From Pseudochelatococcus lubricantis (GTDB lineage Bacteria > Pseudomonadota > Alphaproteobacteria > Rhizobiales > Beijerinckiaceae), in the NCBI RefSeq assembly GCF_011762225.1, contig NZ_JAASQI010000005.1, forward strand, positions 1-64,000: 64,000 nucleotides of DNA, written 5' to 3'. Positions 56,733-64,000 of this stretch are shown here, one piece after another; position 1 is the stretch's first letter; each line of letters opens with the position of its first letter. Both the position numbers and the translations under genes were made by a program. The notes under the pieces were generated by a model, which ran no database searches, was not told the origin of the DNA, and saw only the letters and a program-made list of their open reading frames with translations.

Positions 56733-58229
56733 TTACGATAATGCCGCTTCGGATTTTTCCGACAAAATGTCCGCTGTCGCCGCAGGCGCGGCTTCCGAGG
56801 CCGCTACCGTTTCCGGGCGCTCCTCCCGCACCGAGATTGACGGCAGCTTCACCGCCTCCACGCAAGCCCTCATGGCCTCCATGCTGGCCCTTCCGGGATA
56901 AAGGCCCATCGTCATGGGCAACGGCATGTCGTCCTTAGAGTGTCCCACCACGTCCGCTATGGTCCAGCTATCGAAGCCGTTCGCGCCCCGCTGGAGGGCC
57001 TGCACGGCCTTCGCAATGAACCAGCGCCGCCACGAATGGAAGTCGATACGGGACTGTCGGGCACCGGGGAGCATGTCATCCACGCCTAGCTTCCTGCGGA
57101 TGCGGGTGAAGGCTTGTGACGCTGGCGCTCCCTTGCCGCGCATAGTTATGCCGTCTTCGTCGGGCTTCTGGTCCGGTAGCTCATGGAAGACGTAGGCGTC
57201 CGGTGTCTTGCCTTGGATACGTGCTGCCATGACTTCCCGAAGGCCGGAGTGCAAGGCGGTGCGCCGTCCTGCGTTCTCCGTCTTCTCTCCGGGAATGTAG
57301 ACCTCCATCTTGTCGAGGTCGACATGCCGGACGCGGAGGGTCGCAATCTCGCCTATGCGAGCACCTTCAAGGGCCGCGAAGGTGGACATATCGGGGAGGG
57401 CTTCCCCGGCCCCTGTCGGCGGGTCCTGCCGGAGACCATTCAAGAGGATGGTGACTTCCTTGTCCGTGAAGGGGCGCTTGTTCCCTTGGCCGTCCTCGGG
57501 CTTCGCATGGCCGGTCTGCTCCTTCGCCACACGCTGCCCTTGCCACGGATTGGCCTGTAAGCCTTGGGGGAGATGCCCCCGGTCCATGAGCCATGACCAA
57601 TAGGCAGACAGGCTCCCAAGGTCCTTGTTCGCGGTCCCGGCATTGGTCCCCGCCTTGATGAAGGTGGCCTTGTAGTCCCCGGCAACCTTCCGAGTGACCG
57701 CTTCAATGGCACTGATGGGAGCGGGGAGGCCGGACGCCCATGCGGTAAAGCTACGGACAGCCTTATCCCGTGCCTGCCGTGTCCTGCCTGCAAACCGGCT
57801 CTCCGCGAACCAGTCAGGGAGGAGGGACAAGATAGGCGTTGCCTTGCCTTGGGCAATGTCCGCGAATGTCTTTGCTGCCCGGAAGCCTCGCGCCTCTTCG
57901 ATCTCTTCCGCACGGTCTGTCAGAAGGGACGACATGGCGGCCGACTGGTTGTCGTCGGCACGGGGGTCATTCAGGGCCTCCCGCCACTGCATCGCTTCGG
58001 CAACCAGCGGGTCCCCCTTCGTGCCCTTCCGGGCTTCGACAAGGCGATGCTTGAGGTCCGCGATGACACGCCACTTGATCGCCTCGGCGGTCTTCGGGCT
58101 GTCCGTGTGCAGGGACTGTTTCAGCTTCGTGGCCCCAAGGGCGGCTTGAAGGTCCTTCGGGACGTGGATGACAACGCGGATGGTGCCGCCGTTCCATTCA
58201 AGGTAACGGCCAAGGGCAGGACGGGACAT
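56733..58229 (-). CDS. Tyrosine-type integrase of the element (498 aa)
   Basis: The catalytic residues are visible: Arg in LEGARIGEIATLRVRHVD, HxxR in DFHSWRRWFI, His in DVVGHSKDDM and Tyr in MTMGLYPGRA. The N-terminal part (ALGRYLEWNGGTIRVVIHVP) includes an arm-binding-like region, and residues ~170-260 are the core-binding domain. It is followed by a low-complexity tail. Length is that of long alphaproteobacterial island integrases. ATG 58229 was chosen over 58316, so that the CGTACCT motif pair lies upstream of the gene. It is near attR and reads away from it. Confidence 0.92.
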   Translation of the reverse strand: MSRPALGRYLEWNGGTIRVVIHVPKDLQAALGATKLKQSLHTDSPKTAEAIKWRVIADLKHRLVEARKGTKGDPLVAEAMQWREALNDPRADDNQSAAMSSLLTDRAEEIEEARGFRAAKTFADIAQGKATPILSLLPDWFAESRFAGRTRQARDKAVRSFTAWASGLPAPISAIEAVTRKVAGDYKATFIKAGTNAGTANKDLGSLSAYWSWLMDRGHLPQGLQANPWQGQRVAKEQTGHAKPEDGQGNKRPFTDKEVTILLNGLRQDPPTGAGEALPDMSTFAALEGARIGEIATLRVRHVDLDKMEVYIPGEKTENAGRRTALHSGLREVMAARIQGKTPDAYVFHELPDQKPDEDGITMRGKGAPASQAFTRIRRKLGVDDMLPGARQSRIDFHSWRRWFIAKAVQALQRGANGFDSWTIADVVGHSKDDMPLPMTMGLYPGRASMEAMRACVEAVKLPSISVREERPETVAASEAAPAATADILSEKSEAALS

Positions 58230-58266
58230 GTCGACAGGGGTCTCATATTCGTGAAAGTCCTGCCAA

Positions 58267-58286
58267 CGTACCTTGAAAACGTACCT
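58267..58286 (+). repeat. CGTACCT motif pair near attR
   Basis: CGTACCT occurs at 58267-58273 and 58280-58286, same orientation as near attL. Candidate arm-type integrase sites overlapping the integrase promoter region, which would let the integrase control itself. Confidence 0.45.
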
Positions 58287-58351
58287 GTCGTCAACCCATA
58301 GCGCCGTTGAATACAAGGCAGAAAACGGCTTTTCGGACGGCTGGAATCTGC

Positions 58352-58369
58352 TCCCCTTGGGCGCGCCAT
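58352..58369 (+). repeat. attR core repeat
   Basis: TCCCCTTGGGCGCGCCAT, identical to the tRNA-Glu 3' end at 48774-48791. It marks the right end of the element. Confidence 0.9.
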
Positions 58370-58741
58370 TTGAGCGCTTATATTCAAAGCGTCAATTTCC
58401 AGAATAAATCCCGGCCGATTTCCCTGATGTGCGCCTTGAAACGCATCTGTAGCGCCGCTGCACTTCAGCATCTGGGGCGAAAACCTGTAACGGCCGGTCG
58501 GAATGAATATCTGCTGGAACGGACCGCTTGCCCTCGAAGCTCCCACAAGGAATGCTCCCGGATTCGGGGCCCAATGCATGCACTTTTGAGGAGGGCCCGG
58601 ATGTCCCCCTCACGGGTCGGTCTGATTTGCATGGCCGGTCTCTCCCTACGGGGAGATAATCAATGACGGAGATGGGGCCGGATCAAGCGGATGCCGAGGT
58701 ATCGTTGCGTTGACCCGCAATATAGGGTATACCCCTATAGT
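58370..58741. other. Spacer between attR and dmeR
   Basis: About 370 bp. No gene is supported; short frames on both strands have no recognisable product. A second short match to the attL side (ATATTCAAAG at 58380) lies just past the core. The end holds the dmeR promoter/operator. Confidence 0.5.
58705..58739 (+). promoter_or_regulatory. dmeRF promoter with G-tract operator
   Basis: TTGCGT (58705-58710) and TATACC (58728-58733), 17 bp apart, form a promoter. It is overlapped by the palindrome TATAGGG-TATA-CCCCTATA (58721-58739), the type of AT-flanked G/C-tract bound by RcnR/DmeR-like repressors. The predicted transcript starts at the dmeR ATG. Confidence 0.65.
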
Positions 58742-59020
58742 ATGTCGCACACGACGAAAAACAAAACGAAGCTTCTCGCCCGCGTCCGCCGTCTCAAAGG
58801 TCAGATCGAGGCGATAGAACGATCCCTTGAGGCGGAGGTGCCCTGTGGGGAGATCCTGAACCTTGTCGCTTCGGTTCGCGGCGCGGTCACCGGCCTGACG
58901 GCCGAACTGATCGAAGATCATATTCGCGAACACGTCTCCAACCCTGACAAGGACGAAGACGTAGCCCGCGCTCAAGGTGCCGCCGAGTTGATCGACGTTA
59001 TCAGGACATACTTGAAATGA
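58742..59020 (+). CDS. dmeR: CsoR/RcnR-family metal sensor, DmeR-like (92 aa)
   Basis: A four-helix metal-sensing repressor: LLARVRRLKGQIEAIERSLE, PCGEILNLVASVRGAVTGLT and LIEDHIREHVSN. The Cys of EVPCGEI and His of LIEDHIREH are ligand positions; the N-terminal SHTTKN also offers a His, as in RcnR-type Ni/Co sensors. Its ATG overlaps no gene upstream and has no Shine-Dalgarno, so translation may be leaderless. The stop overlaps dmeF by 4 bp. Confidence 0.85.
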   Translation: MSHTTKNKTKLLARVRRLKGQIEAIERSLEAEVPCGEILNLVASVRGAVTGLTAELIEDHIREHVSNPDKDEDVARAQGAAELIDVIRTYLK

Positions 59021-59961
59021 CCGACACAGCCGTCCGTTTCGCCAGCCCGCACGAGCATGTCTTTCTTGGCCAGGATCACGAGCGCAACGAAAAACGCACC
59101 TGGCTCGTTATCGCCACCACCGCAACGATGATGGTCGTGGAGATCGTTGCCGGAACGATTTACGGCTCCATGGCTCTGGTCGCAGATGGCTGGCATATGT
59201 CCACCCATGCGGCGGCAATGTTGATTGCTGCGTTGGCCTATCTTTATGCCCGCCGGAATGCGCGAAATCCGCGTTTTACCTTCGGCACCGGCAAGCTGGG
59301 CGACCTTGCGGGCTTTGCGAGCGCTGTGGTTCTGGCTCTGATTGCCCTGCTGATCGGCTGGGAAAGCCTGATGCGGCTTTACAGCCCGGTGGCGATCAGC
59401 TTTTCGCAGGCTATCACCGTCGCTGTGATCGGGCTGGCGGTGAATCTCGTCTGTGCATGGCTGTTGCATGGCGATAATGCTCATCACCATGACCACCATC
59501 ACGGTGCTGCTCACGATCACAACCACGGCCACCATGCTCACGACAACAACCTGCGCGCTGCCTATCTGCATGTTCTGGCGGACGCGCTGACCTCGGTTCT
59601 GGCTATCGCGGCGCTTGTTCTGGGAGGCCTTTACGGCTGGAACTGGATGGACCCGCTCATGGGTGTCGTCGGCGGTCTCGTCATCGCCCGCTGGTCATGG
59701 GGGCTTATCCGCGACACGGGCCGGGTTCTGCTGGATTACGTTCCGACTGGCGAAAATCTGCCGCAGAAAATCCGCGACGTTATCGAACAGGGCGGGGACG
59801 AGATCACCGATCTGCATGTATGGCAGCTCGGCCCCGGCCATCATGGAGCCATCATCTCGATCCGTTCCGCAACCCCGATGGAGCCATTGGTCTACCGCAG
59901 CAAGCTGGCCCATTTTCATGGCCTGTCGCATGTCACCATAGAGGTCGAAAATGGGGCCTGA
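59017..59961 (+). CDS. dmeF: Cation diffusion facilitator, DmeF-like Co/Ni exporter (314 aa)
   Basis: An inner-membrane divalent-cation antiporter. Six hydrophobic segments, with SMALVADGWHMSTHAAAM and LHVLADALTSVLAIAALVL carrying the transport Asp/His. A very His-rich loop (HHHDHHHGAAHDHNHGHHAH) lies between helices 4 and 5, around residue 152. The cytoplasmic C-domain has ITDLHVWQLGPGHHGAIIS. The coupling to a DmeR-type sensor indicates Co/Ni (possibly Zn/Cd) export, as in Rhizobium dmeRF. Confidence 0.9.
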   Translation: MTDTAVRFASPHEHVFLGQDHERNEKRTWLVIATTATMMVVEIVAGTIYGSMALVADGWHMSTHAAAMLIAALAYLYARRNARNPRFTFGTGKLGDLAGFASAVVLALIALLIGWESLMRLYSPVAISFSQAITVAVIGLAVNLVCAWLLHGDNAHHHDHHHGAAHDHNHGHHAHDNNLRAAYLHVLADALTSVLAIAALVLGGLYGWNWMDPLMGVVGGLVIARWSWGLIRDTGRVLLDYVPTGENLPQKIRDVIEQGGDEITDLHVWQLGPGHHGAIISIRSATPMEPLVYRSKLAHFHGLSHVTIEVENGA

Positions 59962-60133
59962 CGGGCTGCCCGATATGCCCGCAGCCGGATCGAAGCGCTG
60001 AAAGATACAAGCGCCGGGAAAATCGGAAGGCGCGCTGGTGGCAACTCCGGGGGCGCTTGCAAGTGGCCGTCCGCTGGTTCATCCTCTGCCGCGTCGTCCC
60101 TGCAGCCTGATCCCGCAGCCGTGGAGCGCGCCG

Positions 60134-63100
60134 ATGTCGATTCCGTCCCTGTTTCGCCGGCTGGTGCTGCCGGCCGCACTCGCTCTTGGCATGCTGCCAG
60201 GTCTGGCGGTTGCGCAAGGCGCCTTTCAGCGCAACGATCTGGCGAGCAACGTGGTGCGCTTCGATGCCACGCTGAAGCGAGAAGCCGCGCAGGCCGATCT
60301 GTCGCGGCCCGTTGCGCAGTTGCGCAAGGACATTGCCGAGGCGACAGCGAGGGGCGATGCGAAGCGGGCGCTGGCGCTGACGAGCGCGCTGCTGCTGCGC
60401 GAGCCGGGCAATTTTCAGGACTGGCTGAGCTACGCGCGCCTTGCCTCCACGTTCGAGACGGATGACTACAGTCTGCGCATGCGCTGGCTCGACAGGGCGC
60501 AGACCGCGGCCTACGCCGGTTTCCAGCGCGCCGCGAAGCCCGCTGACAAGGCCGCCGCGCTCGTGACGCTGGGCGAGGCGCAGGTGCGCGCGACGCTCTT
60601 CCGGCAGGCGATCGACAGCTACAGGGCGGCGCTCGCGCTGCACGATACCGCGCCGGTGCGCGCGGCCTATGAGGAATTGCGCGCCCGCTACGGCTTTCGA
60701 ATCACCGGCAACCGCGTGGATTCCGATGCGCTGACGCCGCGCGCTTGTTTCCAGTTTTCCGAGCCCGTGGCGAAGGGTGTGGACTTCGCTCCCTTCGTCG
60801 CGGTCGCGGGCGCGGCTAACGCCGCCGTCACGGGCGAGGAATCGCAGGTTTGCGTCGATGGGCTGAAGCACGGCGAGCGCTACGCCATCGTGCTGCGGCA
60901 GGGCCTGCCGGCGGCTTCCGGCGACACGCTGCTGCGCAGCGCCGACTATGAAATATACGTGCGCGACCGTGCGCCGTCCGTCCGCTTCACTGGCCGCAAC
61001 TATGTGCTGCCCTCGACCGGGCAGGAGGGCATCCCGCTCGTTTCCGTCAACACGGCCGCAGCCGAGATCGATGTTTTCCGCGTTGGCGACCGCAATCTGA
61101 TCGCGACGATTCGCGAGGGCGGCTTCCTCGACCAGCTTGGCCGCTGGGTGATCGACGCGCTGCGGGCGGAGCGCGGCGAGAAGGTGTGGAGCGGCACGCT
61201 CGAAACCCGCTCAAGCCTCAACAAGGACGAGATCACCGCTTTTCCGGTGCATGAGGCAATCGGCAAAGCCCTGTCGCCGGGCGTCTATGTGCTGACGGCG
61301 CGGCCGGGCGGCGGCCCGCCGGCGGACGAGGACTACAGCCAGCGTGCGACGCAGTGGTTCGTGGTGTCCGACATCGGCCTCACCGCGCTGACGAACGAGG
61401 GCGGCCTGCGTGTGCTGGCACGCTCGCTGGCTTCCGCCGGGCCTGCTGCGGGCGTAGACCTGCGGCTCGTCGCCCGCAACAACGAGGTGCTGGCGACGGC
61501 TCGCACCGACGCGCAGGGCGAGGCGACATTCGCCGCCGGCCTGACGCGCGGGCAGGGCGGCACGCGCCCCGGCCTGCTGGTGGCGACGACGGAGGCGGGC
61601 GACTACAACTTCCTCGATCTCGAACAGGCGCCTTTCGATCTCACCGACAGGGGCGTCGCCGGCCGGTCCGCGCCCGGCCCGCTTGACGGGCAGGTGTTCA
61701 CGGAGCGCGGCGTCTATCGCACGGGCGAGACGGTCCATGTCACTGCGCTGCTGCGCGATGCAACCGGCAATGCCGCCGGCGGCCTGCCGCTGACGCTCGT
61801 CGCCCGCCGGCCGGACGGTGTGGAATACCGGCGCGCGCCTGTCGACGATCAGGGGCTCGGCGGGCGCGCGTGGTCCCTGCCGCTGCTCGCCGGCGCGGCG
61901 CACGGCACCTGGCGCGTGCAGGCCTATGTCGACCCGAAGGGCGAGCCGGTCGGCGAGACGACCTTTCTGGTGGAGGACTATGTTCCCGAACGCATCGAGC
62001 TGAAGCTGGCGCCGCAGGCGCCTGTGCTCGACTGGGGCGCGGTCGCGGAAATCGCGGTCGACGCACAATATTTATATGGCGCGCCTGCCGCCGGGCTCGA
62101 TGTGAGCGGCGACGTGGTTGTGCAGCAGGCTGGCGGCACGGCCATCCCCGGACTGGAGGGTTATCGGGTCGGCATCGACGACGAGGCTTTCGAGAGCGTG
62201 TCGCTGGAAGTCGCATCCGGCGCCGTGACCGATACGCAGGGCAGGGCGAAACTTGCCGTGCCTGTGCCGGATGTCGCGGCGCAACGGCCTGTCGAGGCGC
62301 GGATCGCGCTGCGCGTCGCGGAGGCGGGCGGCCGGGCGGTGGAGCGCTCGGTGACCCTGCCGATCCTGCCCGCCGGTCCGGTTATCGGCGTGCGCCCGCT
62401 GTTCGACAACCTGACGGAAGGCGCACAGGCGCGCTTCGACGTGGTGGCGGCAACGCCGCAGGGGGCACGGCAGGCGGCCAAGGTGCACTGGACGCTGTCG
62501 CGGGTGGAGCAGCGCTTCCAGTGGTTCAACCAGGGCGGGCAGTGGTCGTTCGAGACCGTCACGACGACGCGCCGCGTGCAGGACGGCACGCTCGATCTTT
62601 CGACACAGGAACCGGGTCAGATTGCCGTGCCTGTCGAGTGGGGCCGCTACCGGCTCGATGTCGCGGCGGTCGACGGTTCGGTGCAGCCCGTGAGCGTGAG
62701 CTTCGCCTCGGGCTACAGCGGCACGGCGAGCGCGAATACGCCCGACCGGCTGGACCTCGTGCTCGACAAGGCGGCCTATGCGGCGGGCGAGGAACTCGCG
62801 GTGACGCTGAAGCCGCGCTTCACCGGCAAGGTAACGCTGCTTGTCGCCAGCGACCGCATCCATGAGGAGCGCGTCGTCGACGTCACGCCGGAGGGCGCGA
62901 CGGTCACGCTGCCGGTGAAGGCGGAATGGGGGCCGGGCGCTTATGTGGTGGCGCTGGCGCATCGCCCGCTCGATGTCGCCGCGCGGCGACAACCCGGCCG
63001 GGCGCTGGGGCTCTCGTGGTTCTCGGTCGACCGTGCGGCGCGCACGCTCGGCGTCGACCTCGGCGGGCCGCGCACCGTCGCGCCGCGCGCGCCGCTGTCC

Positions 63101-64000
63101 GTGCCGGTGAAGGTGAGTGGCCTGCAGCCGGGCGAGGAGGCTTATGTGGCGGTGGCGGCGGTCGATGCCGGCATCCTCAACCTCACCCGCTATGAACCGC
63201 CGCAGCCCGACGAGTATTTCTTCGGCCAGCGGCAGCTCGGCACCGATATCCGCGACGTCTACGGCTTCCTGATCGACGGCATGCAGGGCACGCGCGGCGC
63301 GATCCGCTCGGGCGGCGACGCCGGGGCGCCGCCACTGGAAGGCGCGCCGCCGTCGCAGGAGCCGCTGGCGCTTTACACGGGCGTCGTGAAGGTGGGCGCG
63401 GACGGGACGGCGCCGGTCGATTTCGAGATCCCCGCCTTCAACGGCACGGTGCGGGTGTTCGCGGTCGCGTGGTCGAAGGAGCGTGTCGGCCAGGCGAGCG
63501 TCGATGTGGTGGTGCGCGATCCCGTGGTTGTTTCCGCCAGCCTGCCGCGCTTCCTCAATGCCGGCGATTCGTCGCTGCTGTTCCTCGCTGTCGACAACGT
63601 TTCCGGCGAAGCGGGGGACTACCGCCTGTCGCTCGCGGTCGATGGGCCGCTCACGGCGGACGCGCGGGTGCTGGAGCCCGCGATCCGGCTCGATCAGGGC
63701 GGCAGCGAAGGCTTCGCGATTCCGGTCAAGGCGACGGGCGTCGGGCAGGCGTCGGTGACGGCGACGATCGCCGGTCCGGGCATCGAGGCGTCGCAGACGC
63801 TGCGGCTCGGCATCGGTGCGGGCACGCGGCCGCTGACCCGCCGCACGGTGCATCCGCTCGCACCCGGCGCCAGCGTGAGCCTGTCCGGCGACCTGCTCGC
63901 GGATATCCAGCCGGGAACGGGCGTCGTCTCGTTGTCGGTCACGCCGCTTGCGGCGCTCGACGTACCGGCGCTGCTTGGCGCGCTCGACCGTTTTCCCTAC
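60134..64000 (+). CDS. Alpha-2-macroglobulin family protein, 5' part (1289 codons, open at window end)
   Basis: The frame is open from 60134 through the window end. A signal peptide (LFRRLVLPAALALGMLPGLA) is cleaved near AVAQ. The N-terminal domain (CFQFSEPVAKGVDFAPFVAV; RYAIVLRQGLPAASGDTLL) and macroglobulin domains with GVYRTGETVHVTALLRD and VEDYVPERIELKLAP follow. Bacterial alpha-2-macroglobulins guard the periplasm against proteases; many are paired with penicillin-binding protein 1C, which could lie beyond the edge. The thioester or bait region cannot be judged here. The ATG follows GTGGAGCGCGCCG. Confidence 0.9.
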   Translation, partial: MSIPSLFRRLVLPAALALGMLPGLAVAQGAFQRNDLASNVVRFDATLKREAAQADLSRPVAQLRKDIAEATARGDAKRALALTSALLLREPGNFQDWLSYARLASTFETDDYSLRMRWLDRAQTAAYAGFQRAAKPADKAAALVTLGEAQVRATLFRQAIDSYRAALALHDTAPVRAAYEELRARYGFRITGNRVDSDALTPRACFQFSEPVAKGVDFAPFVAVAGAANAAVTGEESQVCVDGLKHGERYAIVLRQGLPAASGDTLLRSADYEIYVRDRAPSVRFTGRNYVLPSTGQEGIPLVSVNTAAAEIDVFRVGDRNLIATIREGGFLDQLGRWVIDALRAERGEKVWSGTLETRSSLNKDEITAFPVHEAIGKALSPGVYVLTARPGGGPPADEDYSQRATQWFVVSDIGLTALTNEGGLRVLARSLASAGPAAGVDLRLVARNNEVLATARTDAQGEATFAAGLTRGQGGTRPGLLVATTEAGDYNFLDLEQAPFDLTDRGVAGRSAPGPLDGQVFTERGVYRTGETVHVTALLRDATGNAAGGLPLTLVARRPDGVEYRRAPVDDQGLGGRAWSLPLLAGAAHGTWRVQAYVDPKGEPVGETTFLVEDYVPERIELKLAPQAPVLDWGAVAEIAVDAQYLYGAPAAGLDVSGDVVVQQAGGTAIPGLEGYRVGIDDEAFESVSLEVASGAVTDTQGRAKLAVPVPDVAAQRPVEARIALRVAEAGGRAVERSVTLPILPAGPVIGVRPLFDNLTEGAQARFDVVAATPQGARQAAKVHWTLSRVEQRFQWFNQGGQWSFETVTTTRRVQDGTLDLSTQEPGQIAVPVEWGRYRLDVAAVDGSVQPVSVSFASGYSGTASANTPDRLDLVLDKAAYAAGEELAVTLKPRFTGKVTLLVASDRIHEERVVDVTPEGATVTLPVKAEWGPGAYVVALAHRPLDVAARRQPGRALGLSWFSVDRAARTLGVDLGGPRTVAPRAPLSVPVKVSGLQPGEEAYVAVAAVDAGILNLTRYEPPQPDEYFFGQRQLGTDIRDVYGFLIDGMQGTRGAIRSGGDAGAPPLEGAPPSQEPLALYTGVVKVGADGTAPVDFEIPAFNGTVRVFAVAWSKERVGQASVDVVVRDPVVVSASLPRFLNAGDSSLLFLAVDNVSGEAGDYRLSLAVDGPLTADARVLEPAIRLDQGGSEGFAIPVKATGVGQASVTATIAGPGIEASQTLRLGIGAGTRPLTRRTVHPLAPGASVSLSGDLLADIQPGTGVVSLSVTPLAALDVPALLGALDRFPY

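Larger units (their letters stand above)
48774..58369. mobile_element. 9.6-kb integrative element carrying arsenic resistance
   Basis: The element lies between 18-bp direct repeats, one inside the 3' end of tRNA-Glu and one downstream of the integrase gene. It contains an arsenic operon, a DUF6428-like gene, three phage-like genes, a serine recombinase and a tyrosine integrase. There are no conjugation, capsid or replication genes, so it looks like a satellite-sized genomic island that needs help to move. Unlike many tRNA islands, its integrase lies at the end away from the tRNA. Confidence 0.85.

Noticed and set aside
56541-56741. A 66-codon frame downstream of the integrase stop.
   Set aside because: Arg/Gly-rich composition, no ribosome site and no domain; typical of chance frames in GC-rich DNA.
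48774-58369. The element as a complete prophage.
   Set aside because: No capsid, tail, terminase or lysis gene is present; only an integrase, a resolvase and three phage-like genes.
58380-58690. Several frames of 70-120 codons between attR and dmeR.
   Set aside because: No start signals, no domains, and they overlap each other on both strands; treated as spacer.

Overview
The window reads as chromosomal DNA of an alphaproteobacterium of the order Hyphomicrobiales (Rhizobiales). The evidence is the high GC content, the run rpsB-tsf-pyrH-frr-uppS-cdsA-dxr-rseP-bamA-lpxD-fabZ-lpxA-lpxI-lpxB with LpxI rather than LpxH, a ribosomal protein S2 with a long C-terminal extension, a type 2 ArgC beside an agmatinase, and rhizobial-type intergenic palindromic repeats. 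I cannot name the genus.

Layout. 1-1.2 kb: tRNA-Ser(GCU), hspQ and a 32-residue membrane peptide. 1.2-4.7 kb: dnaE. 4.9-8.5 kb: translation and nucleotide genes (rpsB, tsf, pyrH, frr). 8.7-20.3 kb: envelope genes for undecaprenyl diphosphate, CDP-diacylglycerol, isoprenoid precursors, the RseP protease, BamA and the lipid A pathway. 20.5-25.4 kb: a five-gene LIV-type ABC importer. 25.5-36.3 kb: single housekeeping genes (GST, ndk, hisI, folE, an IscU-like scaffold, yidD, thrS, nadK), an OmpV porin-like protein, a nitrilase-fold protein with Ser in place of the catalytic Cys, and a secreted three-repeat protein. 36.5-38.0 kb: an AT-rich insert with a CesT-like type III secretion chaperone and, upstream of it on the same strand, a candidate effector with two membrane segments. 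38.4-48.6 kb: speB, argC, phaC, a lipoprotein, an aminotransferase, hom, glpX and recJ.

48.7-58.4 kb: a 9.6-kb integrative element in the 3' end of tRNA-Glu(UUC), bounded by an 18-bp direct repeat. Its cargo is an arsenic operon (arsR, two unrelated arsenate reductases, an ACR3 efflux permease, an ArsK-like MFS exporter) read divergently from a DUF6428-like protein with a Cys-rich tail. The rest of the element is a phage-like segment, a serine recombinase with a probable res site, and a tyrosine integrase next to the right end. Just outside the right repeat lies a dmeR-dmeF metal sensor/exporter pair, followed by an alpha-2-macroglobulin gene that runs off the window.

The most interesting elements are the orphan effector/chaperone pair in its AT-rich pocket, the arsenic island with its candidate integrase arm sites and paired unknown inverted repeats, the Ser-for-Cys nitrilase homologue, the 32-residue membrane peptide, and a family of intergenic palindromes.
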